This document shows positions 34,611 to 44,912 of a DNA stretch of 64,000 nucleotides, piece by piece (the first letter of the stretch is position 1; the number at the start of each line of letters is the position of its first letter). Source of the DNA: Thinopyrum elongatum (Eukaryota; Streptophyta; Magnoliopsida; Poales; Poaceae). The stretch spans positions 543,816,331-543,880,330 of the forward strand of contig CM022303.1 of the NCBI GenBank assembly GCA_011799875.1, in the 5' to 3' direction. The position numbers and the translations under genes are program-made. A model generated the notes under the pieces. It saw only the letters and a program-made list of their open reading frames with translations, was not told the origin of the DNA and did no database searches.

Positions 34611-35120
34611 GTGCAAACAGGGGTATCCATTTCACCTCGTTGCTATTGCGACCTTTTGGTGCACTGCACAAAACACTTCTTAAAAGAAGTGACTTTTGTG
34701 CTGTTTAACTGGAATATCAGAATGGAACCGTTGGTTCATTTCGGTGGAACAGCACAAAGGGAGATCTGTGTTCCAATCTTCATCCTCCATATTGGCACCA
34801 TAACCTTCCTTTAGGTAAGAATGATATTTAATGCATGTGTTCACCTCTATTTTGCGACTGCCATGAGAAAATAATGCTATTGTTTACTAGTAGACTTGTA
34901 CTCCCTCACTGACAAAACCAATTCTGAAATAGAAGGCCAATCATGTACTTGGTTTCACCAACTAGCGAGGAGAAATAGAAACAGAGCATGAAGAGGAAGA
35001 TGAAGAAGAAGAAGGAGGAAATGAAGAAGATCACACGATGGTATCGTCCTATGTTATCCTGAGATCTTGCTAGTGGTATTGTATTGTTGTGTTGCTACTA
35101 GTCTTACTTTACTTGGAAGA

Positions 35121-35360
35121 CTAGCAAGATGCCTGTGCGTTGCACGTAACATCAAGATGCATTTGTATGAGTAGTTTATCTAGTGAGAGAAAAGGATGAA
35201 CGAGGGAAGGCCTTATTTGCAAATGTGGAGAGGGGTGTGGGTATCTTTTTGCAAAATTGCCATAGTTTCCTTCCTATCCGTCAGATATAAATCGGACGAC
35301 CTATATTGCAGGATGGTAGGCACACCATCATCACCAACTCTGTTTTGATAAGAGTAGAGA
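35121..35360 (-). mobile_element. Short non-autonomous Helitron (240 bases)
   Basis: On the minus strand it starts TCTCTACTCTTATCAAAAC and ends GCATCTTGCTAG, with A before and T after, as required for Helitron insertion. The terminal GTGCGTTGCAC-type segment forms the subterminal hairpin. It is a relative of 23114-23352. Confidence 0.8.
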
Positions 35361-35421
35361 TAGATAGAGAAATGCAGCACAGTAGTACTTGGCTTGACGA
35401 CACATCATACTAATTAACTGG

Positions 35422-35586
35422 ATTCTGGATGCATGCGTGACCCAGCTCTACACGATCAACAGTGCCAAGGTGATCTTGCTGAAGCTGAGGCCTCAGTCGA
35501 GGCCATTCAAGGGCTCCAGCAACGTCTCCCTTACATGTGAGACGATCCTCCAGGAGCCCTTCCACTTCTGCTGTCTCTCCTGTAAG
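35422..35586 (+). pseudogene. PLATZ-type zinc-binding protein, single exon remnant
   Basis: Fifty-five codons in one open frame read ILDACVTQLYTINSAKVILL, then RPQSRPFKGSSNV, ILQEPFHFCCLSCK, ending exactly at a splice donor (AAG then GTCACT). The INSAKV, RPQxRPxKG and FHFCxLSCK motifs are diagnostic of plant PLATZ proteins, zinc-dependent AT-rich DNA-binding repressors. One expected cysteine is serine (NVSLTC). I could not find the earlier exon with the B-box-like C/H cluster or the following exon. It sits between copies 2 and 3 of the exon-like repeats and 61 bases from a Helitron. It may be a captured exon or what is left of a decayed gene. Confidence 0.75.
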
Positions 35587-37374
35587 GTCACTTAATTAAT
35601 TAGGAGTACTTAAGTAGCACTAATTTATTGCTGCCTAATTTTCCCGTTGGAGTTAAATAAATCTTTAGTAGCACCCTATGCTGAATCATGTACGTGTGTA
35701 TGTGTGTCTGTGGAGGTAAATCATGTGGTGGAGCAGGAAGGGAATCTTGGTAGTGTCATGACATAATAATGCTATTGTTTTTCATGTTAATGTATTGCCA
35801 CTGGTTCAATGAGGCAATGTTTTGCGTATTGTCCATCATGAATTTGATGCTACTGTTAAAGTAATATGGTAATGTCTTTCTATCCTTTCTCACTAAGCTA
35901 ATGAAGGTTTCACCTTGTTCCTACTTGTGCAAACAGGGATCATGTTGTGCCAATCGTACATTTTAGTGGAACTGCACAAGAGAATACAATGAACTGTATC
36001 CTAGCCAGTGCTTTAACTCTGCTGGAAGTTCTTGATAATCTTTCGATATAATCTCACCACTGGTAAACAAGAGTGACGACAACCATACATTTGAAGTGCA
36101 TAAAATTATACTATTGAATGATTCCAGAGAGTGCTTTATCATCTCTTCTGGGACTACTTGAATAAGCTTTTTTTGCTCAGGTTAGTACCGGCCTAAGGCC
36201 TTCATCCATATTAGTTTGCTGTCATCTCTATTTGTATCGTGCTACTGTGTTGCTACTGTCATGAGAAACTCCTTTATCTTTGCATGTTAAAGTTTTGCAA
36301 CCTATGATACATGGCAATGCTTTGAGTGTTGAGCTAATTGGCACTGATTAAATAAACTAATACCTCTCTTTAAGCAAGACTACTATGTTTCTAACTTTAC
36401 CCATTAAGATAATGAGGGTGCTTATATTTGTTAGTGTATGTTTCATCAACTAGTCCCACTATTACAGTAATCTCACTCTCTCAATATATGTGCCAACAGG
36501 GATGCTCGATTTTGGTGGAACTGCACAAAAACTTTGGGTGCTTCATTGCCTCGACTGCATCCTTCCTTTCCTGTCAGTCACTTATCTCGTCTTCCAGTCA
36601 AAGGAAATAGTATTTGATATGCTACCTCACATAGGTTGGTACCGGTCTTTATCCTGATTATTGTGCTTGTCATATGTATTGGTAATTTGGTATTGTGCTA
36701 CTGTTTGCCGATTTCATAAAGGAGTAACTTGGAGTCTGAACTCGCAGGCAAATCATTACATTGGGCGATTTCAGTAGAACTGCACAAAAAGATCAGATGG
36801 ACAGATACTTATGCTGCTGCTATGTACTCCAAAGTTCACTCAGATAAGCATCGATGTTGACAAGAAGAAGTGCCAGAGTGAACGCCAACAATATTGCTTG
36901 GCGCATAGCCGAGAAAAATGCAGTCCAGTCTTTCGTCCCAACTTGTGCCTTTTGGTTATCGGCACATATGGTAACGAACTGTATGGCATGGAGTCTAAAG
37001 ATTCCAGACAAGTTGGTTGACGCGTATATTCATCTGGCACTTAATCAGTCTGCATGCCAGGGATGCTCCATTTCAGTTGAACTGCACAAAAAATTTGGGT
37101 GGTTCATTTTATCGACCGCCTCCTTTCTTGTCTGCAATGTAGAATTTTGGCGAGCTACAGGACCAAGATGAGCCAGTAAACTAGTTGGATGAAAGTAGTG
37201 GCCAAGTTGCTCAAACCTCCCTCGGCGTCGAGGCTACTATCTCGAGGATAAACCTACAAGCAAAGTTCAGATTGTCTGTGCTGCCTCTTATGCACTCGAA
37301 AGTTTACTCGTACAAGCATTAATTTTAGCAAGAAGTGCCACCGAGTGAATACCATTTACCAGTCTGTACCCTAG

Positions 37375-39655
37375 GTAATTAAAGTTTATCCATGGATGAT
37401 ATTAGTTGTGATCTCAATCATTTGGATGCATAAACGTGTTGAACATGTGTATATCTGAATCTTTTTGTGAATTATCTATGAATATTGTTTTGTGATCTAT
37501 CAATCATTTGGATGCATAGACATGCTGAACTTGTGTATATATGAATCTTTTGAGTTGTTGATTGTGAATGTTGGCTATGAATATGAACGTGTCCTGTGAA
37601 CCTGAGTTTGATACGAATGTTTACCTTTTCTGTTGTACTTTTGTGTGAACTTGTGAGAATGTCGACTGTGGGATTGTGACGTGTGAGTGTCAACGGCACA
37701 CCTTCTTCCCGAGAAGAATTGCACCTGCTTGTTAGGGTAGCAACGACGCATCAGCTCTTTTGTATCTTTTTGCTCTGTGTTCCCCCCTCCCTCGCTCAAC
37801 CCCTGCCGTAATGTTTTCGGCCTCAAAACAAACATAGTACTGTGTTGTTTTTGGGCCTTGATGAAAAATCAAGTGCTGCTTTCTGTAGGTTGGCCCGCCC
37901 AGCAAATGGGTTGCTGGTCCACCACGGACTGGGAGGCTAAAAATACAAGTTGTATGGTGCAGAGGCAAGTAAAAAAACGCCATTGAGAGCCATCCACTAG
38001 AAAAAAAATCGCGTCTGATGTGCTTCTTCAGTCGCGCCGCCGGCCCCCTCTTTAATCCAGTTCGCTCCATTCCCCAACTGACAACACGGGACGGAAGTTT
38101 ATTTCCCCTTCGCACTGCCAGGGGATTGAAGAAGCGCGGCATCGAATCCAACACCGGCGATGGCTGCGTGCCCAAGTGATTTTCAGATAAGAAACTGCAT
38201 GTTTCAGAGGCAGAGCATTTAAATCAACACGCACTTTTCAAACATGGATAACAGAATGTTGGAAATTTTATTCATGGTAAAAAATGGAACTAACAACAAA
38301 TTAACATCATGCTGATCAACATTCATGTATAGCACATCTTCATATGATGCAAAGTCAAAAAGATATGCTATTTTCAAAATGGCAAGACAATGTTGAGTGT
38401 GCGAAAAACTGGGTAAACCAGGGACAAAATTTTGGCAAGTGTTAGATATTTTTCAACTGCACCAGTTGGAATCGAACCCGGGCAGTACAGCTTTTGGGTG
38501 AGAGGGCTGCAGCCACCGGGCTTGTGCGGTATGTTCGAAAGAATGAAGGCGTCTTCCCCGGCTCCGGTTCTTTCTCGTCCGTGTGCGCTCGCAGTGGCGC
38601 CGTCGTATGCCATTGTCAACATGCTCAACAAATAAGAGGAATCCGGAGATGACTGTATGCCGAGAGGCTGACAGTGGGGACCCACCAGGTCCAAGCCGTA
38701 CGCAAGCAAGTGCCTCATTGGAAAAAAAGCTTCCTCCTAATTGTATACTGACGTTGGGGCCCACGGGTTTGTCAACCTAGTCAATAAACGAAATAAATTT
38801 CCAACGATGACTGTCATCGGGGAGCTTTTTTTCTAGGGGTATCAGGGATTTTTTGTTGTTGCAGGAAAGAGGTATCAGGTATCTAGCTGGTATCATTTTT
38901 TCAGAGGGCGAACAAGTATCAGCTAGGCCTAGGTTTTGTTTTTTAACATGCGTAGCCCACGACATACCGAGATAGTGGTTTCAACTTATTTTTTGAGGTC
39001 CATCATGTACGTACCGGCCTATGGGCCTCCCAGCGTAGGTTTTACTTTTTCTTAAACATCGGCAGCCCAATGTATTTTTTTAATAAAACGCAGATCTTTG
39101 TTCTATCTATCTATATATAAGAATAATAATGCAGTGTCCAATTTATGTTTTCCCTTCTAACCACATTATATATATTTATATTATTATTATTATCATATAT
39201 TTAATAGAGACTTATATATACATTATAAAAACATCCCACGTCTTATTAACTTATAAAAGTAAATGTTTAACAAAAGTTGGCAAGGAAAATCTGGTTGTTT
39301 TTGACTCACAAGCATGGAAAATCCTGGTGATTGCGTACAAAAGTTTCGAAGATTTTAAGGACCAATGTAATAATAACGCGCTCATTTTTCTTTTGAGAAA
39401 TAACTCGCTAATTTGTTAATTTTATATATAATAAAATGTGTAGCTCCGGTTTATTTTTTGATATTAATTGCTCCTTCTAACCTAACATTAAATATAGAAC
39501 AAGCCCAGCTAATTCATGTATTTCAAGAAAGTGCAAATGGGTTGGGATTTTTTAGAAAATATTAAATGGGCCGCATTAACGCGAAATTATTTGTTCACCC
39601 AGCCCAGCAAATGGACTGTAAAATCTAGAAAACATGGGTTAAATATATGCCACAT
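37375..39655. other. Intergenic with degenerate repeat fragments
   Basis: Short repeats such as GGATGCATAAACGTG / GGATGCATAGACATG (37425 and 37511) are present. At 38455-38480 the minus strand has GGGTTCGATTCC, a B-box-like motif, but no tRNA fold. About 38600-38720 resembles parts of the 39.7-40.6 kb duplication. AT-rich from 39080 to 39440. No gene recognised. Confidence 0.5.
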
Positions 39656-39659
39656 TTTT

Positions 39660-40640
39660 GCAGGCTGACATGTGGGCCAATAGGTCGAAGCCTACGCAAG
39701 GCGTTGTCAACTTAGTCAACAAATGATTCTGACATCCACAGCCATTGGATTTATATCCAACGGCCGGCATGCACCTTTAATCTCTCTTCTTCCTCCAGCG
39801 TCGCCAGGACCACCTGCTCCGGCCTTCGGCGGCTAGCGGCTCTGCTTAGCATGCATCGCTGCGAAGCGCTACCCCACAGCCGGCCAGGCTCTCCCTCCAC
39901 CCCTCCACACCTCCTGCTATTCTTCACCGACTGCAGCCCCATGCCGCACCAGAACCAGTTATAACCCTTGTACTCCTCTCAATCTGCGACTCCACTGCTG
40001 CGTCTTCCCATCTCCGGGTCGTTCCCGTCCGGGGCTCGCCGTCGTCCACTGCCTTGCTGCGCTTGGCGCGGCGTGGTCAACAAACGAGAGTCATCGGAAG
40101 AGGACTGTACGTGGAGAGACTGACAGCTGGGACCCACGAGGTCCTCCTTATTAAGTTGAAAAAAAATGTTTCCTCCCCCTGACAGCTGGGACCCACTGGC
40201 TGTATCTTCGCATGGAAGGAAGTGCCTCCTTGTTATGTGAAAAAACTATTCCTTCCGATGACAGCTGGGACCCGGCAGATTTGGTGGCTGACTTGTGGGC
40301 CTACGAAGCTGACGCGTATGCAGGGCTTTGTCAACTTAATCAACAAATGATTCTAGTAGCTGGACCATTGGATGTTAATCCAATAGCCGTGTTGCTTCTT
40401 CAACCTCTGTTCTTGCTCCTGTCTCCCGTGGGCGGCAGTGCTGTCGCGCACCCGAACCAGTCAAGTTTCCCACTCCTCTCCATCTGTGACTCCACTGCCG
40501 CGTCTTCCCCATCTCCGGGTCGTTCCAGTATGGGGCCTCGCCGTCGTCCATCGGCCTTGGTGCGCTCGGCACGCTATGGTCAACGTGGTCAACAAACGAG
40601 AGTCATCGGAAGATGACTGTATGTGAGAGGCTGACAGTGG
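39660..40640. repeat. Diverged tandem duplication, about 0.5-0.6 kb
   Basis: Unit 1 (about 39660-40150) and unit 2 (about 40280-40640) share collinear blocks. These include GTCAACTTA-TCAACAAATGATTCT, TCCACTGC-GCGTCTTCC, CATCTCCGGGTCGTTCC, CTCGCCGTCGTCCA and CAACAAACGAGAGTCATCGG. The phrase CTGACAGCTGGGACCCA recurs through 40120-40870. No coding family recognised. Confidence 0.75.
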
Positions 40641-41340
40641 GGACGCACCACGCCCCTGGACGCATGCAGGCAACTGCATCCTTTTTACCCTGAAAAATAA
40701 TGCTTTCTCCCCCTGACAGCTGGGACCCACCAGCTACATCTTCGCACGCAAAGAAGTGTGTCCTTATTACGGGCAAAAAAAATGATTCCTCCCCCTGACA
40801 GCTGGGACCCAGTAGCTATATCTTCGCACGCAAGGAAGTGCGTCCTTATCCTCCCTGACAGTTGGGACCCACCCGGTCGAAGCATACGTAGCGTTGTCTG
40901 TCTTGTCGCGAACGTGTACGTACATTCTGGTCGATCGGTCGCTCTGCAACGATGAACCGTGGCCGAGTAAGCAGTGGCACATGTCATAGTAGAGCCCCCA
41001 CGTAGCAGTTCAGGCTGTCCCGTCTAAACCGTGTACACGTACATACAGCCACACACCAAAAAATACGGCACGTACGTACATACGAGCAGGGTCTCGAAAC
41101 GCGTACTTGCGCATACGGACGCCCAGGGCTCGTGTACATGGAGAGGCAACGGACGGCAGCCACGTTGTCCTGTTCATCGGTAGCTAACCGGCTGGGTTGG
41201 AACAGAGGAAACAACATCGTGTTCACCGGGAGCCAAGTGACTAGGTCGGAACGCGTCCTGTTCATCGGGAGCGAAGCCACTGGGTTGGAATGGCTCGTGT
41301 TCAATGGGAGCCAACTGGCTTGTACGGAACAGCCGGAACG
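40641..41340. other. Intergenic with repeated GACAGCTGGGACCC motifs
   Basis: Three copies of a block with CCCCCTGACAGCTGGGACCCA then ATCTTCGCACGCAA-GAAGTG occur at about 40712, 40790 and 40850. From 41130 on, GTTCATCGGGAGC-type phrases lead into the tandem array. No gene. Confidence 0.6.
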
Positions 41341-41605
41341 GGGTCTGGCGTATCGCAAAACGGAGGAAAACGGCCTTCTGTTCGACCGCGTACGGTCAAA
41401 ATGGGGTCTTGTTCATCGGGAAGGGTCTGGCGTACTGCATAACGGAGGAAACGGACTTGTGTTCGAGTGCCTACGGTCGAAACGGGGTGCTGTTGATCGG
41501 GAGGGGTGTGGCGTACCGCAAAACGGAGGAAACAGACTTGTGTTGGAGCGCCTACAGTTAAAACGGGGGTCCTGTTCATCGGAAGGGGTGTGGCATACCG
41601 CAAAA
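41341..41605. repeat. Tandem repeat, unit 81-82 bases
   Basis: GGGT-TGGCGTA-C-GC phrases occur at 41341, 41423, 41504 and 41586, with AACGGAGGAAAC and TGTTCATCGG in between. The long frame through this array reflects the repeat, not a gene. Confidence 0.85.
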
Positions 41606-41639
41606 TGGGACTCCACGGGCTACTGTTCATCCACCGTCT

Positions 41640-42145
41640 ACTGCCTCGCTCCAGCCTCCACCGGCTACTGTTCATCCACCGTCGACTTCCTTCAGCCTCC
41701 ACCAGCTACTGTTCACCACGGGGGTCCTGTTCATCCAGCCTCCACCAGCTACTGTTCAACCAGCCCTCCACACGGGGTCATGTTCAACCAGCCCTCCACG
41801 GGGTCCTGTTCAACCAGCCCTCCACGAGGTCCCTCCACCAGCTACTATTCATCTGCCCCCACCTCCTCGATCGGGGTCCTGTTCATCCAGCGGCAACGAC
41901 CTCTACTACCACGGGATCCTGTTCATCCAACTCCCACCAGGAACTGTTCATCCAACCCCCTCCGGGGACTATTCATCAAGAGGCAGCTTCGATCGGCTTT
42001 AGTTAGCAGCAGTAGCAAAGGAATCACTCGGGTTCAGTTAACAGCCAAGGGATCGATCGGGGTTCAGTAACGTAGCTAGTGCAATCGCTCGGGTTCAGTT
42101 AGAGCCCAACACCTCGCTCAGGTTCAGTTAGAGCCCAACGCCTCG
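41640..42145. repeat. Cluster of short degenerate repeats
   Basis: CCTCCACCAGCTACTGTTCA-type units (41640-41970), then GGGTTCAGTTAGAGCCCAAC-type units (42010-42140). Tandem arrays like this are common in subterminal parts of cereal CACTA elements, and this one lies just inside a CACTA end. Confidence 0.7.
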
Positions 42146-42319
42146 CACACACGCGCGTACGTCTACAAGAGAAACGCGCAAACCTCCGTGCATCGCTCGG
42201 CCCAGACCACCGACCGTAACCGGGAACTCCCCGACATTTTCCTCGCCCTCGCTTCTACCACGATTTTTTCCGTCATGGACGGCCCAAAGAATGTCATGCA
42301 GGTGCGTCCCCGGCCTGCC

Positions 42320-42490
42320 CAGGATGAAAAGCCCATTTTCTGTCATGATTTTTTGTCATAGAAGTAGGAGCCCACCACCTCTGTGATGATACGTGCTTTT
42401 GTCACAATTATCGTCATAGAAGTGTCATAAGCATGACAGAAAAAAAATTCGTTCGGCCCAAAATATCACGGATGTCTTTTTTTTGTAGTG
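42320..42490. mobile_element. CACTA element terminus (right end)
   Basis: The segment ends TTTTTTTTGTAGTG, the reverse complement of a CACTAC terminus. It contains inverted, degenerate TGTCAT-AGAAGT and CATGACAGAAAA motifs typical of Triticeae CACTA subterminal DNA. The element body lies to the left. I could not find the left terminus or confirm a 3-base target duplication. Confidence 0.8.
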
Positions 42491-42576
42491 GTTATACGGA
42501 CTCGGATTTCTTTCCTCCATTACATTGTGTGTGTGGCCATCGATGATTACAATGCTAATGAGGAGTGGTGTTGCAG

Positions 42577-43067
42577 GCTAGTATTTAGAAAGAGAGCGAG
42601 AAAACCCAGGCGCTTCTGCAGGAGAGGGACCGGCAGGCGGCGAAGAAGGAGCGGGAGTTAGAGGAGAGGACGGCTACGATGTTGGAGGAGGAGAGGGCAC
42701 GGAATGACATGGTGAACCGGGCCATGTACGAGCTCCTCGTGGTAAGTTTCTTCTGCATATTAGACAAATCATGCACTTAATGTTCATTTCATTACTAACT
42801 AATATGACTGACTTGTCAAAACCAAATGTGCAGTCTGTGTGCGAGAAGACCGGTCAGATCCCTCCGCCGATGCCAGTCATTGCTCCAGGGACCACGGTGA
42901 GTTTCATTTGAATGGTCATTAGTTACTAGTCTTAACAGTTGAGTGTCATCATGATAATGAGACATTGCAAATGATGTTTGGTGCAGCGTAACTTCAGACA
43001 AGCATCTCACGATCCTTCTCCAGGTGGTACCAGCACGAGCAACCCCGATGCTTCAGCTCCGTGGTGA
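42577..43067 (+). pseudogene. C-terminal exons of a CACTA-associated Transposase_24-like (Ptta/En/Spm) gene
   Basis: Three exons with consensus borders and consistent phase: 42577-42741 (TTGCAG ... GTAAGT), 42834-42896 and 42987-43067. The first encodes a charged coiled coil (QALLQERDRQAAKKERELEE, then NDMVNRAMYELL). The second gives SVCEKTGQIPPPMPVIAPGT and the third a short tail ending in TGA. The layout matches the C-terminus of plant transposase-accessory proteins in CACTA elements. A TAG four codons into the first exon and missing upstream exons make it a remnant. The neighbouring CACTA end at 42490 probably belongs to a second element inserted into this gene. Confidence 0.65.
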
Positions 43068-43089
43068 CGGTAAGTTTTCTCTAGTGTTT

Positions 43090-43914
43090 TGCTTAACAAA
43101 TGCATAATGACCTATACTTAGCTTTATTTCCTCCAATATGCTTACCATAATGACCTAAGTTAGCTCTAATATGCTTAGTTACCTAGGTTAGCTCAATAAT
43201 GACATACATTTAGCTTACTTATGTCAAAAATGGCATAATTAGCTTACTTAGGTAAAAAATGGCATAATAACCTTGGTAACCTCATAAATATCATATACTT
43301 AGCTTATTTCCCCCCAAAATGACATAATAATCTTACTTAGCTCCAAAATGATCCATTTTATCCTAAGTTAGCTCTAAAATGACCTATACTTAGCTTTGTT
43401 TCCTCCAAAATGACCTAAGTTAGCTCTAATATGCTAAGTTAGCTCTAATATGCTTAGTTACCTAGGTTAGCTCAATAATGACATATACTTAGCTTACTTA
43501 TGTCAAAAATGGCATAATTAGCTTACTTAGGTCAAAAATGGCATAATAACCTTGGTAACCTCATAAATGTCATATACTTAGCTTATTTTCCTCCAAAATG
43601 ACATAATTAGCTTACTTAGCTCCAAAATGATCCATTTTACCTAACTTAGCTCCAAAATGACATAAGTTAGCTCTAATATGCTTAGTTACCTAGGTTAGAT
43701 CAATAATGACCTATACTTAGCTTACTTATGTCAAAAATGGCATAATATCCTTAGTTAACTCAAAAATGGCGTAATTACCTAGGTTAGCTCAATAATGACC
43801 TATACTTAGCTTATTTAGTTCATTTATGACATAATTAGCTTACTTAGCTCAAAAATGGCATGATAACCTTGGTAAGCTCATAAATGTCATATACTTAGCT
43901 TACTTAGGTAAAAA
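43090..43914. repeat. AT-rich tandem repeats downstream of the CACTA exons
   Basis: Degenerate units such as TAGCTTACTTAGGTCAAAAA and ATGGCATAATAACCTTGG recur about every 25-40 bases. A higher-order repeat of roughly 300 bases is visible (43155-43320 resembles 43440-43600). It probably lies within or after the CACTA gene. The outer gypsy element inserted into its right edge. Confidence 0.8.
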
Positions 43915-43919
43915 AATGG

Positions 43920-44869
43920 TGTCGGGGGGATGAACCCCGGGCAGGCAACGGAACCCGGATCCTTTTCAAAAACTTCAGGGCTAGCAACGCCCCTCAATCC
44001 GGCTTGCCCTTGGCCGGGTTCCTCAACCCGGCCAAGTCCCGCAACCCGGCCAGAGCCGCTGGCGCATGCCGGCCGGACCCGGCAAGTGAAAGACTTCTTC
44101 AACAAGCAAGCGAACCATGGTGCGCCCCTCAACCCGGCCGCGGGTCAGCTCTCGTCCCATCCAGGGCGTACGATGGAACAAGTACCCATGAAGGGATGAG
44201 CATGGCCATAGTGGCCCACCAACCCCGTTGACCGGCAGGAGCGTGGCAACAGTGGCCCACCTACTCCGCTGACCTGGGCCGGCATGGCTACAGTACATCC
44301 CTCATCCTGCTGACGCAAGCCGATGGCGACCAGGCGACGCACCACTGTAGCCGAGCCGGCCCAACCACTCCGTGATGCACGACAAGATGGAGAACAGTGC
44401 CCTCTGGCGCACGGGGTCCATGCCCGGAGAACCCGGTGTACCCTGGTACCCGACGGGCCCCAGCACCGGCTTCCCAGACGCTGACATCCCGGCCCCGCGC
44501 CCATGTAACTTTACCATTGTAACCCTGGGGGTTGACCTATAAAACCCCCAGGAGGCCTCCATGCAGGGGGGTTCAGAATCGATCAGACCCTCGGTAGAAT
44601 ACACGTGCATACTAGGAGAGGGAACAGCCTATGCTCTGGCATGTCTTCCTCCCTCCCCAACACAGATCTAGGAGCAAGCTTGTACCACCCACATATAAAC
44701 CACACTCGGCAGGACTAGGGGTCTTATCTCTCCGGAGAGCCCCGAACCTGGGTATGTCTTGCGTCCCTCGCTCGCTCATACCGACCTCGCCTCTGGAGCC
44801 CACCGGTGCCCTCGAGCCTGTCCCTCTCTTTAGCCATCCTTTGGCATCTGCAGTGCACCCACCACGACA
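43920..44869 (+). repeat. 5' LTR of the outer gypsy element (950 bases)
   Basis: Begins TGTCGGGGGGATG and ends CACGACA, with TGTCG/CGACA inverted ends. A primer-binding-like sequence follows directly. A TATA box is at 44538-44544. Confidence 0.9.
44538..44544 (+). promoter_or_regulatory. TATA box in the outer LTR
   Basis: TATAAAA about 620 bases into the LTR, followed by CCCCCAGG. Likely U3 promoter of the outer element. Confidence 0.55.
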
Positions 44870-44870
44870 G

Positions 44871-44888
44871 TTGGCGCCCACCGTGGGA
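44871..44888 (+). other. Primer binding site of the outer element
   Basis: TTGGCGCCCACCGTGGGA begins two bases after the LTR. Plant gypsy elements carry similar TGGCGCCCACCGTGGGG sites that pair with a tRNA 3' end. I do not assign the tRNA. Confidence 0.7.
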
Positions 44889-44912
44889 CAGCTCGATGTC
44901 CCGGCCGGAGAC

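Larger units (their letters stand above)
34611..37370 (+). repeat. Series of degenerate exon-like repeats
   Basis: A motif of the form CAGGGATGCTCCATTTC followed by AGTGGAACTGCACAAAAA recurs at about 34611-34675, 34717-34770, 35926-35985, 36490-36570, 36746-36800 and 37052-37137, always on the plus strand. Most copies have a pyrimidine tract and CAG in front, like a splice acceptor. The last two are each followed by a second shared segment (CTCCAAAGTTCACT at about 36826, CTCGAAAGTTTACTCG at about 37297, then AAGAAGTGCCA). This looks like repeated exons with flanking introns, coding or not. I do not recognise the family. Confidence 0.6.

Noticed and set aside
38440..38530. Possible tRNA or SINE on the minus strand because of GGGTTCGATTCC
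   Set aside because: Only a B-box-like motif is present; no acceptor stem or cloverleaf and no clear A box.
41132..42070. 312-residue plus-strand frame
   Set aside because: It runs through the 81-base tandem array and short repeats and has the periodic peptide expected from them.
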